The position numbers were made by a program, and so were the translations under genes. The notes under the pieces are model-generated. The model was not told the origin of the DNA. It searched no databases and was given only the letters and a program-made list of their open reading frames with translations. A stretch of DNA of 32,896 nucleotides. Source: a virus. Positions 21,618 to 29,759 of the stretch are shown piece after piece (within the stretch, counting starts at the first letter, position 1; every line of letters starts with the position of its first letter). Location: the IMG/VR virus record IMGVR_UViG_3300010413_000269, positions 1-32,896 of that record; one strand, 5' to 3'.

Positions 21618-22450
21618 TATTGCCTAACTCCGCTTAGTTCATCTCTTGTTCTTGAATCATAGCTTTCTTCATAAAATGCTTTGTATTCATTATCACTGCT
21701 AACAGGCAACCATGATTGTCCAACGGTTCCAGCCTGGTCATATACTGTAATTGTCCAATAATAATTGGTAAAAGTCAAATTTTTCTCAATTCCGAACAGT
21801 GGCCGACCATATGTAAAATTGGTATGACCCCACTCTTCGGATATATTAAAGTTTCTTAACTTTGGACCGGCTATTTCTCCAAGATCCTGAAGTATCCCGT
21901 CTGTAAAATCTGCCAGTAAATTTGCATCTTCCTCTTCTTCATGAGTCCATATTTGAACCTTAACGCTTTCTTCTTTCCATTTACCTTTGATCTCTGCTTT
22001 CAATGATCCTAACTGAGTAATTCTAGTTTGCATTTTATCAATCTGGCCATCAGTTAAAATCATATACTCTTCACGTTTTCCAATCGGCAAATCAGCACGA
22101 ATTTTATCTATGAACTCTTGATCTATTGATATAGTCTTTCGGTATCCATAAGCATAAGTTTGTGACGGTGTATATCTTTTAGAACTTTGCCAGATAGATA
22201 TTGCTGGAAAGTATCCTTGTATTTGATCGAAGTTCTGGACCGGCTCACTCAATGGCATTAATCCTATCACACGCGGCTGTCTATTACTCATGTGGAAGCT
22301 TGAATAATCTGGATTATTTTCTTCTCTCTCATAATAAAATCCGCCGTAATCTCTCAGCACTAACTCTTCTCTAAAAAAGACACGTATATCTTGCGGTGTT
22401 CTTGCGTTGTATCCATTGAATTTTAGTAAAACATCACCAGTTGCAAACAT
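21617..22450 (-). CDS. Unknown virion protein, tail-completion candidate
   Basis: This 277-aa protein is rich in aromatic residues (FGGFYYEREENNPDYSSF type segments) and probably beta-rich with a central helix, with no signal or membrane segment. In contractile-tail phages the genes before the sheath usually encode neck, tail-completion or tail-terminator proteins. It fits that slot but no specific family was recognised. It starts one base after the upstream 258-aa gene ends. Confidence 0.6.
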   Translation of the reverse strand: MFATGDVLLKFNGYNARTPQDIRVFFREELVLRDYGGFYYEREENNPDYSSFHMSNRQPRVIGLMPLSEPVQNFDQIQGYFPAISIWQSSKRYTPSQTYAYGYRKTISIDQEFIDKIRADLPIGKREEYMILTDGQIDKMQTRITQLGSLKAEIKGKWKEESVKVQIWTHEEEEDANLLADFTDGILQDLGEIAGPKLRNFNISEEWGHTNFTYGRPLFGIEKNLTFTNYYWTITVYDQAGTVGQSWLPVSSDNEYKAFYEESYDSRTRDELSGVRQ

Positions 22451-22451
22451 A

Positions 22452-23228
22452 TTATTTCTCCAATGCTTTTTTGAATCTTTCCAAATAAGCTACTGCAATG
22501 TTATCCATTACATCATTAATAATTGATTTTGTATAATCTTCCATTCCAGCAAATACAGGAGTAGCCGGTTTACCCGGATGCAACCAACCTTTGCTATCAG
22601 GAGTAACAACACGAAATGTAAAATATCCACCACCTGTTTTAGTCAATCCTGTAAGTATAGATCCTTTATGCCTTACTTCTCTCGGTATAAATCTTTGAGC
22701 CATTGATTCAGTAATTGGAACACGGTTTTTAACCATCTTATAAATTTCTGATGGCATTACCTTTGAGAATGCAGCGGTTTTCTTTCCAGTATTTTTTGTT
22801 GATAATGTTCTCCATCTAAATGGAACAATAGCATAAGGTCTGCCTGTTAATGTGGAGTATTTTACTTTTCTTCCAGACAGTAAACCAGCTTTAATGTCAA
22901 AGGCTTTAACTCCATTCTCCATCATCTCTACAAATTTATAGCTTTCACTTGCCTCATTTGTATATACTGTGGCAGAATCACCCAAAGATTTAGCCATATC
23001 AACAGTTATTGTGGAAGCATACTTTTCTCCCCAGGGTGAAGCGTTCTGTGCCCGTGATGACCACTCAGAAGCAATCATTCCAGCGATCCCATTTACAACA
23101 CCATGAACATCCATTGTGATTTCTTTATATATCTGAGGAACGACATCATGTGCAAGCTCTACAGACTCAAAAAACATTCTTGTCTGATCGTCCTCTAAAA
23201 CATCAAATACATCTAAAGAAATTATCAT
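22452..23228 (-). CDS. Neck or tail-completion protein candidate (HK97 gp10-like)
   Basis: This 258-aa protein has an N-terminal helix and then a segment FVEMMENGVKAFDIKAGLLSG, followed by a YSTLTGRPYAIVPFRWRTLS strand region and a basic middle. That pattern is reminiscent of HK97 gp10-type tail-completion proteins. The resemblance is by eye and weak. It stands in the neck position before the tail genes and after the coiled-coil membrane protein. Confidence 0.45.
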   Translation of the reverse strand: MIISLDVFDVLEDDQTRMFFESVELAHDVVPQIYKEITMDVHGVVNGIAGMIASEWSSRAQNASPWGEKYASTITVDMAKSLGDSATVYTNEASESYKFVEMMENGVKAFDIKAGLLSGRKVKYSTLTGRPYAIVPFRWRTLSTKNTGKKTAAFSKVMPSEIYKMVKNRVPITESMAQRFIPREVRHKGSILTGLTKTGGGYFTFRVVTPDSKGWLHPGKPATPVFAGMEDYTKSIINDVMDNIAVAYLERFKKALEK

Positions 23229-23229
23229 G

Positions 23230-23838
23230 CTATTTTATTATAAGATTTTCCAGGACTTTATTAAAGCCTGTAACATATGCAGAAAGACCGGCAATAGCAA
23301 TACCAATAACTAAAGATATAGAAGTAACAATTACTGTTATCTTCTCAGTTTTCTTTAATTTCTGATCTTTACTAATTGATCCCAATATTAATTGAATAGA
23401 ATCTTTTATAGTCTTTATTTCATTTATTGTCTGATTTGTATAAACATCCAATCTATCTTTTAATGTTTCCGATGAATCCAGATAAGCAGACAATAGATTT
23501 GCAAGCTTATCCAATATAAAAGAAATTTGATTTGATAAATCCCTCATGTCAGAAACAAGATTCCATATTTTGGCCATCATCATTTCATGATATTTCGATT
23601 GATCTTCTACCTTATCAATAATATATTTTGTTTTATCATTTATTGAGTCAGTAGAAACTTTCAGTGAATTATTTTCCGATACAACACTATGAACCGCATG
23701 TATTGTATCTCTTTCACTTGATAATAATTCAAACAATTGATTTGCTATTATATTCTGATTGTTTTTTATGTTGCTCAGTTCATCTTGAATATCATTAAAT
23801 TTTCTTCTTATATATTCTGAACTAACTTTTTCTGACAT
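23230..23838 (-). CDS. Coiled-coil protein with C-terminal membrane segment
   Basis: This 202-aa protein is almost all charged coiled coil (heptads of I/L/N/S with many Asn/Gln) up to about residue 160, followed by one membrane segment at roughly 168-190 (TVIVTSISLVIGIAIAGL) and a short tail. A tail-anchored coiled coil could sit in the cell envelope during infection or lysis. It is not typical for a virion protein, and the neighbours do not settle its role. Confidence 0.6.
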   Translation of the reverse strand: MSEKVSSEYIRRKFNDIQDELSNIKNNQNIIANQLFELLSSERDTIHAVHSVVSENNSLKVSTDSINDKTKYIIDKVEDQSKYHEMMMAKIWNLVSDMRDLSNQISFILDKLANLLSAYLDSSETLKDRLDVYTNQTINEIKTIKDSIQLILGSISKDQKLKKTEKITVIVTSISLVIGIAIAGLSAYVTGFNKVLENLIIK

Positions 23839-23852
23839 TTGAGAGAATCGCT

Positions 23853-24230
23853 TTATATAATCGTTTTTTCATCGTTACGCAATGTTTCCAATGAATTATA
23901 ATCATTTTTACTATCTTTTTCAACTTCTTGTATTAGTTGTTTTCTACTTATCTTCAAAACATTTGAATAGACTGTATTTATACAAAGCATATTCTCTATT
24001 GTCTTATTTGTTCTATAAAATTTATTCTTTTCTAATTCTGCAAGCCAGATATATTTCCCGTTAAAATGAACATGGACTCCGGGGATTAATTCACTTTCAT
24101 AGCTTTCTAATATTTCTTGAATATTTTCATTCGGCTGTGTTTCAATAAATTTAATTTGATCCATAAGGCGTGAGTATATATCACCCGCTTCCTTCTTATC
24201 AATTAAATTGTATCCCCGGCTTGCCATCAC
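23853..24230 (-). CDS. Unknown 125-aa protein
   Basis: This 125-aa protein has a helical N-terminus, a beta segment (GVHVHFNGKYIWLAE) and a charged C-terminus. I do not recognise it. The listed start is GTG, with an ATG directly after; both are plausible and no strong ribosome-binding site decides. It stands between the ferritin gene and the coiled-coil membrane protein. Confidence 0.6.
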   Translation of the reverse strand: MMASRGYNLIDKKEAGDIYSRLMDQIKFIETQPNENIQEILESYESELIPGVHVHFNGKYIWLAELEKNKFYRTNKTIENMLCINTVYSNVLKISRKQLIQEVEKDSKNDYNSLETLRNDEKTII

Positions 24231-24261
24231 AATTCCATTTTATACTTTTTTAACAGTAATT

Positions 24262-24789
24262 TCAACCGCACTTTTCTTCAAGGTATTCGTCATACTCATG
24301 AAGTTCTACACCTTGCGCTCCATGATCCGCCATCGCATTACCGCCGAGAATATTAGCACGATCAAAGATTTCTCTAAATAGGGAAAGCTCTTCTGTTTGT
24401 TCTTTATTGAACCAGTCCAGAAAGTCCCGCGTATTGTATTGTCTTTTGCGGTCTGCCAGTTCTGAAAGATCAAGGATACTTTGAGTTACTGCATGTTCAT
24501 GAGTAAGTGATTGTGATACTGCGTCATAAATACTTTTGAAATCATTGGGGGGCAATTGACCGGGATTAACCATCGGGTTTGCATTCATATCATTCATGAA
24601 CTCAATGATTTTGTGCATGTGGACAAGTTCTTCTTCTGATTGCTTTTTGAAAAACTTATATCCGCCAACAAGCGATCTTTTTGAACACCAATTGGCCATA
24701 CTCAAATATAGAAAGGATGAATACGCTTCGTTCTTGATTTGTTCGTTTAATGCTCGCTCTAATTCAGGATCAAGTGTGACTTCTTTCAT
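24262..24789 (-). CDS. ftnA: Ferritin (bacterial FtnA-like non-heme ferritin)
   Basis: This 175-aa protein aligns by eye along nearly its full length with bacterial FtnA. The helix-A motif LNEQIKNEAYSS is followed by YLSMANWCS, EEELVHM, LTHEHAVTQSI and FLDWFNKEQTEE. The ferroxidase residues are present: Glu21, Tyr28, Glu54, His57, Glu98, Gln131 and Glu134 (FtnA Glu17, Tyr24, Glu50, His53, Glu94, Gln127, Glu130). Its length matches the family, so it should assemble into a 24-mer cage that oxidises and stores iron. It has its own extended -10 promoter. Ferritin is rare in phages; here it may protect against iron and peroxide or be a cargo or structural relic. Confidence 0.9.
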   Translation of the reverse strand: MKEVTLDPELERALNEQIKNEAYSSFLYLSMANWCSKRSLVGGYKFFKKQSEEELVHMHKIIEFMNDMNANPMVNPGQLPPNDFKSIYDAVSQSLTHEHAVTQSILDLSELADRKRQYNTRDFLDWFNKEQTEELSLFREIFDRANILGGNAMADHGAQGVELHEYDEYLEEKCG

Positions 24790-24814
24790 GTGATATAATA
24801 ACCTCTTGAAAGCT

Positions 24815-24823
24815 ATTATACCA
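24815..24823 (-). promoter_or_regulatory. Extended -10 promoter of the ferritin gene
   Basis: TGGTATAAT on the minus strand (TATAAT at plus 24815-24820) matches the extended -10 consensus; the -35 is weak (TACAAA at a 16-base spacing). It lies about 26 bases before the ATG, with AGAGG between. Confidence 0.55.
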
Positions 24824-24861
24824 CATTATCGAAAATTTTGTATAACTGTTTTAATGATCAT

Positions 24862-25116
24862 TTAAGAACGAGAAACTATGGAAAAAATATAATTTACGAT
24901 ACTTTTTCTTATTTTTTTAATAAATCTTTCCCTTAATCCACAAAATTTATAATATGTCCCAATATATTTTTTATCAATAATTTTCAAATAGTACATTAAT
25001 CCAAAAACATGAGCAGGTTCTTTTTTGGAATTAATAACAATGATTATAGTGTCAGCAAAATTCAGTGGAATAATTCCAGCTATAGCCATCAATATATGGT
25101 TTCTAATATTTTTCAT
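24862..25116 (-). CDS. Unknown 84-aa protein
   Basis: This small basic protein has a hydrophobic start (NHILMAIAGIIPLNFADTIIIVI) that could be a signal or membrane segment, followed by a strongly basic C-terminal half. I do not recognise it. The ATG follows GGAGAAT at the end of the preceding 62-aa gene, so they are translated together. Confidence 0.5.
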   Translation of the reverse strand: MKNIRNHILMAIAGIIPLNFADTIIIVINSKKEPAHVFGLMYYLKIIDKKYIGTYYKFCGLRERFIKKIRKSIVNYIFSIVSRS

Positions 25117-25124
25117 TTTAGTAT

Positions 25125-25313
25125 CTATTCTCCTTTATCAATCTTTTCCGGCTTCACATACTGCTTCCCATCAATCACAATAGGAACACCCGCTTCAACC
25201 AATTTATTAAATACAGGCATTGATTCCATAAAGGTTACATCCTGACCGGCCAATACAGATTTAATAATTGTTTCTACTTCTTTGCGTGTAAATGTTATTG
25301 TAAATTCGTTCAT
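25125..25313 (-). CDS. Unknown 62-aa protein
   Basis: A short soluble protein with a beta start (FTITFTRKEVETI) and a GVPIVIDGKQYV strand-turn. Nothing identifies it beyond small-phage-protein character. It directly follows the helicase gene and precedes the 84-aa gene. Confidence 0.55.
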   Translation of the reverse strand: MNEFTITFTRKEVETIIKSVLAGQDVTFMESMPVFNKLVEAGVPIVIDGKQYVKPEKIDKGE

Positions 25314-25322
25314 AATTCATCC

Positions 25323-26744
25323 TTAAAAGCTAATATCCGAATCGTCAAGATTTGCCCCATTATGCCATTCATCAAATCTGTAAATCTCAGGACGATAACT
25401 TAACTTAATAGATCCAGTCGGCCCCTGTCTATGCTTTGCTATAATCAATTCCATCAATCGTCTTTTTGTTGTAATGTCTGACTCTTCATCCTCAAACTTA
25501 TTATGATTGTGTAAAAATAATACTATATCTGCATCCTGTTCAAGCGCTCCAGATTCTTTCAGGTCTGATAATTGAGGACGCGCATTAGATCCTGTCTTTC
25601 TTTGCTCGACCGATCTATTCATTTGAGCTAATACAACAATAGGAACGTTCAAATCTTTTGCAAGTGTTTTTATTCGTCTTGAAATCTCTGATACTTCCTC
25701 ATTCCTGCCCCGACGCTTTGAATCTGGTTCTGACAATAACTGAATATAATCAACGACAATCAATCCTAATTCTTTTCCGCTTGACTCCAATTCAAGTTTA
25801 TATTTCCTTGCGCTTGTCATCAAATCCCATATAGTCATATTGCACTTATCTGTAATAGACATATTTGCTTTTGATATTTGTTTCATCACATTCAGAAATA
25901 TATTCTTTTTGCTTTGCGAGACATATCCTCTTTTTAACTGACTGCTATTATATCTTAATTCAGAACATAACGATCTTTCTAATACTTCATCCCGTGTCAT
26001 TTCAAGAGAGAATAGAGCGACATATTTATCACTTCGCATTGAAACAACATTGGCGATATTCATTGCAAAGGTTGTTTTACCTGTTCCTGGTCTACCGGCA
26101 ACAATTATCATTTGTCCACCACGGAAACCGCTTGTAATATTATCAAATGACTTATACCCACTTGATATACCGGCAAGCTCTCCCTTTCTTGTTAAGAGAT
26201 TTTCAATATGTGGTGTAAATGATTCAGCTACAATTTTAGAAACTGATCTTAAATCGTTTGAATTTTCAGTATTACTATATGATTTAAGGATTTGCTCTAC
26301 AACTGCATTTGAGAAAGAACTAAAATCAGGATATTTATCTCTCCATTTACCTGTATGTGCTGATTGTTGAGCGCGACTTAATATATTGCTGACATCTAAT
26401 TCTGAATATAACTGAACTAACTCTTTTGCTGTCTTAATAGCATAAGCCGGAACTGTAATTTCTTCCTGCGTTTCAAGCAAGTAAATCTGAGGGTTACCAA
26501 TCTCTTTTACTCTATCAGCATGACACGATATTTTTCCAATTACAGCAAGATCAGTAATTTCTTTTACGTCTTTATTGCATTCCTGAAATACTTCATGTAT
26601 AGCCTGCCATACAATAGAAGTCTTTATGCCGGTCATCTTTCTACCAGCTATAATCCTATCTACTCTTAGAAATACTTCGGGATTGATTAATACTGAACCA
26701 ATGATTGATTCTTCTAATCGGTTGATATGGTTTTTGTCGATCAT
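25323..26744 (-). CDS. dnaB: Replicative DNA helicase, DnaB family
   Basis: I chose the ATG at 26744, giving 473 aa; a TTG nine codons upstream lies inside a terminator. The N-terminal helical domain (RLEESIIGSVLINPEVF) leads to a RecA-like motor: Walker A GRPGTGKT (217-224), ALFSLEM, Walker B LIVVDYIQLL (Asp332), a SEISRRIKTLAKDLNVPIV helix, QMNR and ALEQDADIVLFLH. It unwinds DNA at the phage replication fork. The ATPase at 30242-30919 is the likely loader. The C-terminal region reads KHRQGPTGSIKLSYRPE, as in DnaB. Confidence 0.93.
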   Translation of the reverse strand: MIDKNHINRLEESIIGSVLINPEVFLRVDRIIAGRKMTGIKTSIVWQAIHEVFQECNKDVKEITDLAVIGKISCHADRVKEIGNPQIYLLETQEEITVPAYAIKTAKELVQLYSELDVSNILSRAQQSAHTGKWRDKYPDFSSFSNAVVEQILKSYSNTENSNDLRSVSKIVAESFTPHIENLLTRKGELAGISSGYKSFDNITSGFRGGQMIIVAGRPGTGKTTFAMNIANVVSMRSDKYVALFSLEMTRDEVLERSLCSELRYNSSQLKRGYVSQSKKNIFLNVMKQISKANMSITDKCNMTIWDLMTSARKYKLELESSGKELGLIVVDYIQLLSEPDSKRRGRNEEVSEISRRIKTLAKDLNVPIVVLAQMNRSVEQRKTGSNARPQLSDLKESGALEQDADIVLFLHNHNKFEDEESDITTKRRLMELIIAKHRQGPTGSIKLSYRPEIYRFDEWHNGANLDDSDISF

Positions 26745-26760
26745 ATATGCTCGGTATAAA

Positions 26761-26782
26761 ACCGCCTGCAATTACAGGCGGT
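26761..26782 (-). terminator. Intrinsic terminator between SPFH and helicase genes
   Basis: ACCGCCTG (26761-26768) pairs with CAGGCGGT (26775-26782) over six bases, and the minus strand continues TTTATA. It ends the SPFH unit just before the helicase gene. No strong promoter is visible between it and the helicase ATG, so it may be partial (attenuator). Confidence 0.8.
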
Positions 26783-26792
26783 ATTTTTGCAA

Positions 26793-27629
26793 TTACTTAA
26801 TATTAATGAATGGCACTGTAGATCCAGGGATCATAGATGTAGGAAGTTGACCATTCCATTTTTCAGCATAGATTCTTTGAACTTTTAGTCTCTCCCATTC
26901 AATATTTTTCTCGGACAAACTCTGATTTCGGAGCCTTAAAGATTCTGCTTCACCACGTGCTTCAGCAATTTTCTTGTCTGCTTCAGCTCTTGCTTCAGCC
27001 ACTTCGTTTTCTCTTTGTTGCGCTTTTTGCGTTGCTTGAACCTTAGCATTAAGTGCGTTTGTTACTGCTTCCGGCAATCTTAGATCTCCAATCCAATAAA
27101 GTTTGTCAACAATAATGCCAAATTCAGAAACCTGCCTTGATACGTCTGCTTGAACCTTTTCAATAAGATCAGCTTTCCCAGCACCATATACTGATTCAAT
27201 TTCATAATTTCCAGCAATTTTATTAATTGAATCTCTAACATAGTTGCGTAAATAAATGTCAGTTATTTCATCAGTCCCTTTTCTAAATTTTTCAAACAAA
27301 GCAGATACTTTTGTTGGATCAATATGATACGAAATTCCAACATCAGCTGAAACTTTCATACCCTCTTTTGTCTGAAAAGAAATTGACTCATCATTTTCAG
27401 AACCTTCAGTTACGCTTGCAGTCCATACATAGTTTTGTTGAAATGTTGGAAATAAATATAGCTCTTCATTCATTCCTATATAATATCTTCCAACTCCAAG
27501 CTCTTCATGATCAACACCTTTTGATGTCCCAAGAAGATACACTTTAACACCAACATTGCCAGCTGGAACTTTCGAACATGATGCAATTACAAAAAGCATC
27601 ACAAATAGAATACCAATCTTTTTAACCAT
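26793..27629 (-). CDS. SPFH/prohibitin-like lipoprotein
   Basis: This 278-aa protein starts with a short basic N-terminus, a hydrophobic segment and a lipobox, I-A-S-C at residues 15-18, so it should be a lipoprotein anchored at Cys18. The body is a band-7/prohibitin-type domain: GNVGVKVYLLG near 24-34, FQTKEGMKVSADVGISY and RDSINKIAGNYEIESVYG, then Ala/Glu-rich heptads (ENEVAEARAEADKKIAEARGEAE) that drive ring assembly. SPFH rings organise membranes and proteases. Phage copies are known and their role is unclear; protection of the infected membrane or superinfection exclusion are possibilities. It overlaps the preceding membrane gene by eight bases. Confidence 0.85.
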   Translation of the reverse strand: MVKKIGILFVMLFVIASCSKVPAGNVGVKVYLLGTSKGVDHEELGVGRYYIGMNEELYLFPTFQQNYVWTASVTEGSENDESISFQTKEGMKVSADVGISYHIDPTKVSALFEKFRKGTDEITDIYLRNYVRDSINKIAGNYEIESVYGAGKADLIEKVQADVSRQVSEFGIIVDKLYWIGDLRLPEAVTNALNAKVQATQKAQQRENEVAEARAEADKKIAEARGEAESLRLRNQSLSEKNIEWERLKVQRIYAEKWNGQLPTSMIPGSTVPFINIK

Positions 27630-27840
27630 TATTATTCTCCTGTTTTTCAGAATTTGAAATCTTTTTTATAAGATATCTACCGATTTCAATAGTAGACCAG
27701 ATATCTGCAATTGCAATTAATATCCCGATAAAAACAAGATCGCTATGTTTATCAGATATCATAAAAGGCAATGCAAAACCAAATAAATATATATTAAACA
27801 ATATTGTAATTATTAGTAATACAATATATATTCTTTTCAT
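27622..27840 (-). CDS. Small two-span membrane protein
   Basis: This 72-aa protein has two hydrophobic segments (about 4-27 and 37-52) and a basic, Asn-rich tail. Its end overlaps the start of the SPFH lipoprotein by eight bases, so the two are likely translationally coupled and may form one membrane complex. A good GGAGGATT site precedes its ATG. Confidence 0.6.
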   Translation of the reverse strand: MKRIYIVLLIITILFNIYLFGFALPFMISDKHSDLVFIGILIAIADIWSTIEIGRYLIKKISNSEKQENNNG

Positions 27841-27867
27841 ATTTATTAATCCTCCAAATTATTTCTG

Positions 27868-28161
27868 TTATTCTTTACTCTGCAATTTCCCGATCAATTC
27901 AATGTAATTAGCTGACCGTTCAACATATTCTTTTGCTCTATCTTTACCCATTACTTCAATAGCAATGTAATGATATAAGAATCTTAAAACAAGATTTGTC
28001 ATTAACTTATTTTTGTCAATCACATTATCAACTTTGCATTCATTAATAAAATCCTCTGCCTCTTGACGGGATACTACAAACGCCGCCTGTGCTTTATGTT
28101 CATCGCTTATATTCATATGCTTATCTGATATTTCTTTATCTCTTGATCTTGATGCTTTCAT
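27868..28161 (-). CDS. Unknown 97-aa protein
   Basis: This 97-aa protein has a charged N-terminus and a helical C-terminal half (VLRFLYHYIAIEVMGKDRAKEYVERSANYI). I do not recognise it. It lies between membrane proteins in a run of small genes. Confidence 0.55.
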   Translation of the reverse strand: MKASRSRDKEISDKHMNISDEHKAQAAFVVSRQEAEDFINECKVDNVIDKNKLMTNLVLRFLYHYIAIEVMGKDRAKEYVERSANYIELIGKLQSKE

Positions 28162-28173
28162 TATTATTCCCTA

Positions 28174-28395
28174 TTATTTTCCAAACTTTTTCATCAACCT
28201 ATCAAAAATAACAATATATACATAAAGACCAGACATGAATCCAGCAAATGAGAAAAACATCCACAATCCAATAATATTGTCTATTGTAATGTGATTTGCC
28301 CCGAACATATTTAGCTTGAATTGAATAGTATATGAAATCACAAATCCAATTCCAGTAAATACGGCCAATGTAAAAAACAATAAAAATCTTTCCAT
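28174..28395 (-). CDS. Small two-span membrane protein
   Basis: The ATG at 28395 follows GAGGAG by seven bases, a better start than the ATGs at 28413-28419, which overlap the previous gene. The 73-aa product has two membrane segments (about 2-24 and 42-63) with a short basic tail. No function is apparent beyond being a phage membrane protein near the SPFH cluster. Confidence 0.6.
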   Translation of the reverse strand: MERFLLFFTLAVFTGIGFVISYTIQFKLNMFGANHITIDNIIGLWMFFSFAGFMSGLYVYIVIFDRLMKKFGK

Positions 28396-28399
28396 AAAT

Positions 28400-28738
28400 T
28401 TACTCCTCTTCATCATCAAAATTAAACAGATTGATTTGCTTAATTGAATTAATACTAATTTTATTAATAGAAGAAATCTCTTCCTTAATTTTTCTTTTCA
28501 ACAATTCTATCTTCTTTTCTTTATTGATAGGATTATATGTTAATCTTACTGTTTCTCCATTATCAACAGGGACAATTAAATTAACATCTCTCATTAAAAC
28601 AATCATCTTTTTGAATAATGCAATCTTTAAGCTATCGTTTGCATATTCTGGAAATCTTTCCCACAACATAGTAGTAGTAGGCCAATAATCATATTCATTT
28701 TTTATAGAGACAATAGTTGAAGCAATACGTTTATACAT
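28400..28738 (-). CDS. Unknown 112-aa protein with YxxWP-x4-LW motif
   Basis: This 112-aa protein has a Y-x-x-W-P-x4-L-W motif (residues about 17-25) resembling the unknown 401-aa protein at 1795-3000. The segment has the look of a LexA-type winged-helix start, where Y-x-P-T-x-R-E-L is the pattern, but the match is loose. The C-terminus is charged and helical. Its ATG lies eight bases after a TATAAT, so the mRNA may be leaderless. Confidence 0.55.
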   Translation of the reverse strand: MYKRIASTIVSIKNEYDYWPTTTMLWERFPEYANDSLKIALFKKMIVLMRDVNLIVPVDNGETVRLTYNPINKEKKIELLKRKIKEEISSINKISINSIKQINLFNFDDEEE

Positions 28739-28746
28739 GCATTAGG

Positions 28747-28774
28747 ATTATACATATATATGTTTAGTGTTCAA
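28747..28774 (-). promoter_or_regulatory. Promoter, probably leaderless
   Basis: TTGAAC (plus 28769-28774), 16-base spacer and TATAAT (plus 28747-28752) on the minus strand, eight bases before the ATG at 28738. A normal start site falls at or next to the ATG. Confidence 0.6.
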
Positions 28775-28783
28775 CAACTTTTT

Positions 28784-29152
28784 TTATTTTAGAGATATTT
28801 TTATTGACATAGGTTCTATCTTTTTATTTATGACTTCTATTTTTTCAGATAACAATAAAGCAAGAATATCTTTTGCCTCTTCTATATTACCGGCTTCAAC
28901 TGTATACTCTTCTTTTTCTCCAGTAAACGTGAATAAATATTTATCAACGAAAGAAAAATAACCGGGCAATATCTTATTAAGTATTTTCTTAATCTTTTCA
29001 TTTTCTGAATATGTTACTTCATAAGGAGTCCCTTCTTTAGCAGATCGGTCAACATATCCCTGATAATAAACTTCTTTGAAAAGAATATATATAAATCGCA
29101 TCCTCTTTTCTCTTACCGGCTTATTTTCTACTTCATTGCTATTGTTGTCCAT
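28784..29152 (-). CDS. Unknown 122-aa protein
   Basis: This 122-aa protein is a charged alpha/beta protein (RFIYILFKEVYYQGYVDRS and SFVDKYLFTFTGEKEEYTVEAG). It overlaps the end of the 132-aa gene by 14 bases. No family is recognised. Confidence 0.6.
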   Translation of the reverse strand: MDNNSNEVENKPVREKRMRFIYILFKEVYYQGYVDRSAKEGTPYEVTYSENEKIKKILNKILPGYFSFVDKYLFTFTGEKEEYTVEAGNIEEAKDILALLLSEKIEVINKKIEPMSIKISLK

Positions 29153-29537
29153 ATTGATCTTTTACCTTTTCGCTTACTTCGGAAATTTCGTCTTTATGTT
29201 CTTCAGCCATATATTGAATAATGTTTGAGGCGGCTACTGCTGTAGTTGATCCTATTTCCTCAGATAATTCATTAGACCATATCTTTGCAATTAGAGGACC
29301 GTATTTTTCATGATTAAATAATTCATTCATATTCTTAAAGTCTTCATCGCTTAAAATGCTTCGATGAGCTTTCTTTAATGCACTGTGAAATTCAGCTTTC
29401 ATATAATCAGTATCTTTATCTGTTATTTTAAGCCCCATTTTGCTGTATTCATTTGCAAATCCACGAGTGAATACTTCCGATGCATTCAAGATTTGTTGTT
29501 GATTCATTGCTGTTTCAAATTCTGTTTCTGCGCTCAT
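29139..29537 (-). CDS. Unknown 132-aa helical protein
   Basis: This 132-aa protein is almost all helical and charged, ending in a Lys/Glu/Gln segment. It overlaps the following gene and is close to the 72-aa gene upstream. No function is apparent. Confidence 0.6.
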   Translation of the reverse strand: MSAETEFETAMNQQQILNASEVFTRGFANEYSKMGLKITDKDTDYMKAEFHSALKKAHRSILSDEDFKNMNELFNHEKYGPLIAKIWSNELSEEIGSTTAVAASNIIQYMAEEHKDEISEVSEKVKDQYGQQ

Positions 29538-29538
29538 A

Positions 29539-29757
29539 CTATTTCCTATTTGACTTAATTTTATCTATCATGCTATTTGCAACTAAATCGAATTGATCGT
29601 TATTTAATCCAATAAAATTCCAATCTTTAATTATTTCTTTTCTCTCGTCTTTACTTAGGTTTATATTTTTGTAATTAAGATATATATTTAGATACTTACT
29701 AAAATTCATTTTGTTGTATTTTTTAATTATTTTTTTTGCTTCCAGTAATTCTTTCAT
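29539..29757 (-). CDS. Unknown 72-aa protein
   Basis: This small helical protein is rich in Asn/Lys/Ile and has a Tyr-rich centre (YLNIYLNYKNINL). It is packed against its neighbours with gaps of two bases or less, which supports it as a real gene. No family is recognised. Confidence 0.5.
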   Translation of the reverse strand: MKELLEAKKIIKKYNKMNFSKYLNIYLNYKNINLSKDERKEIIKDWNFIGLNNDQFDLVANSMIDKIKSNRK

Positions 29758-29759
29758 AA

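Noticed and set aside
26744-26771. TTG start at 26771 for the helicase
   Set aside because: It lies in the stem of a terminator; the ATG at 26744 fits the DnaB N-terminus.
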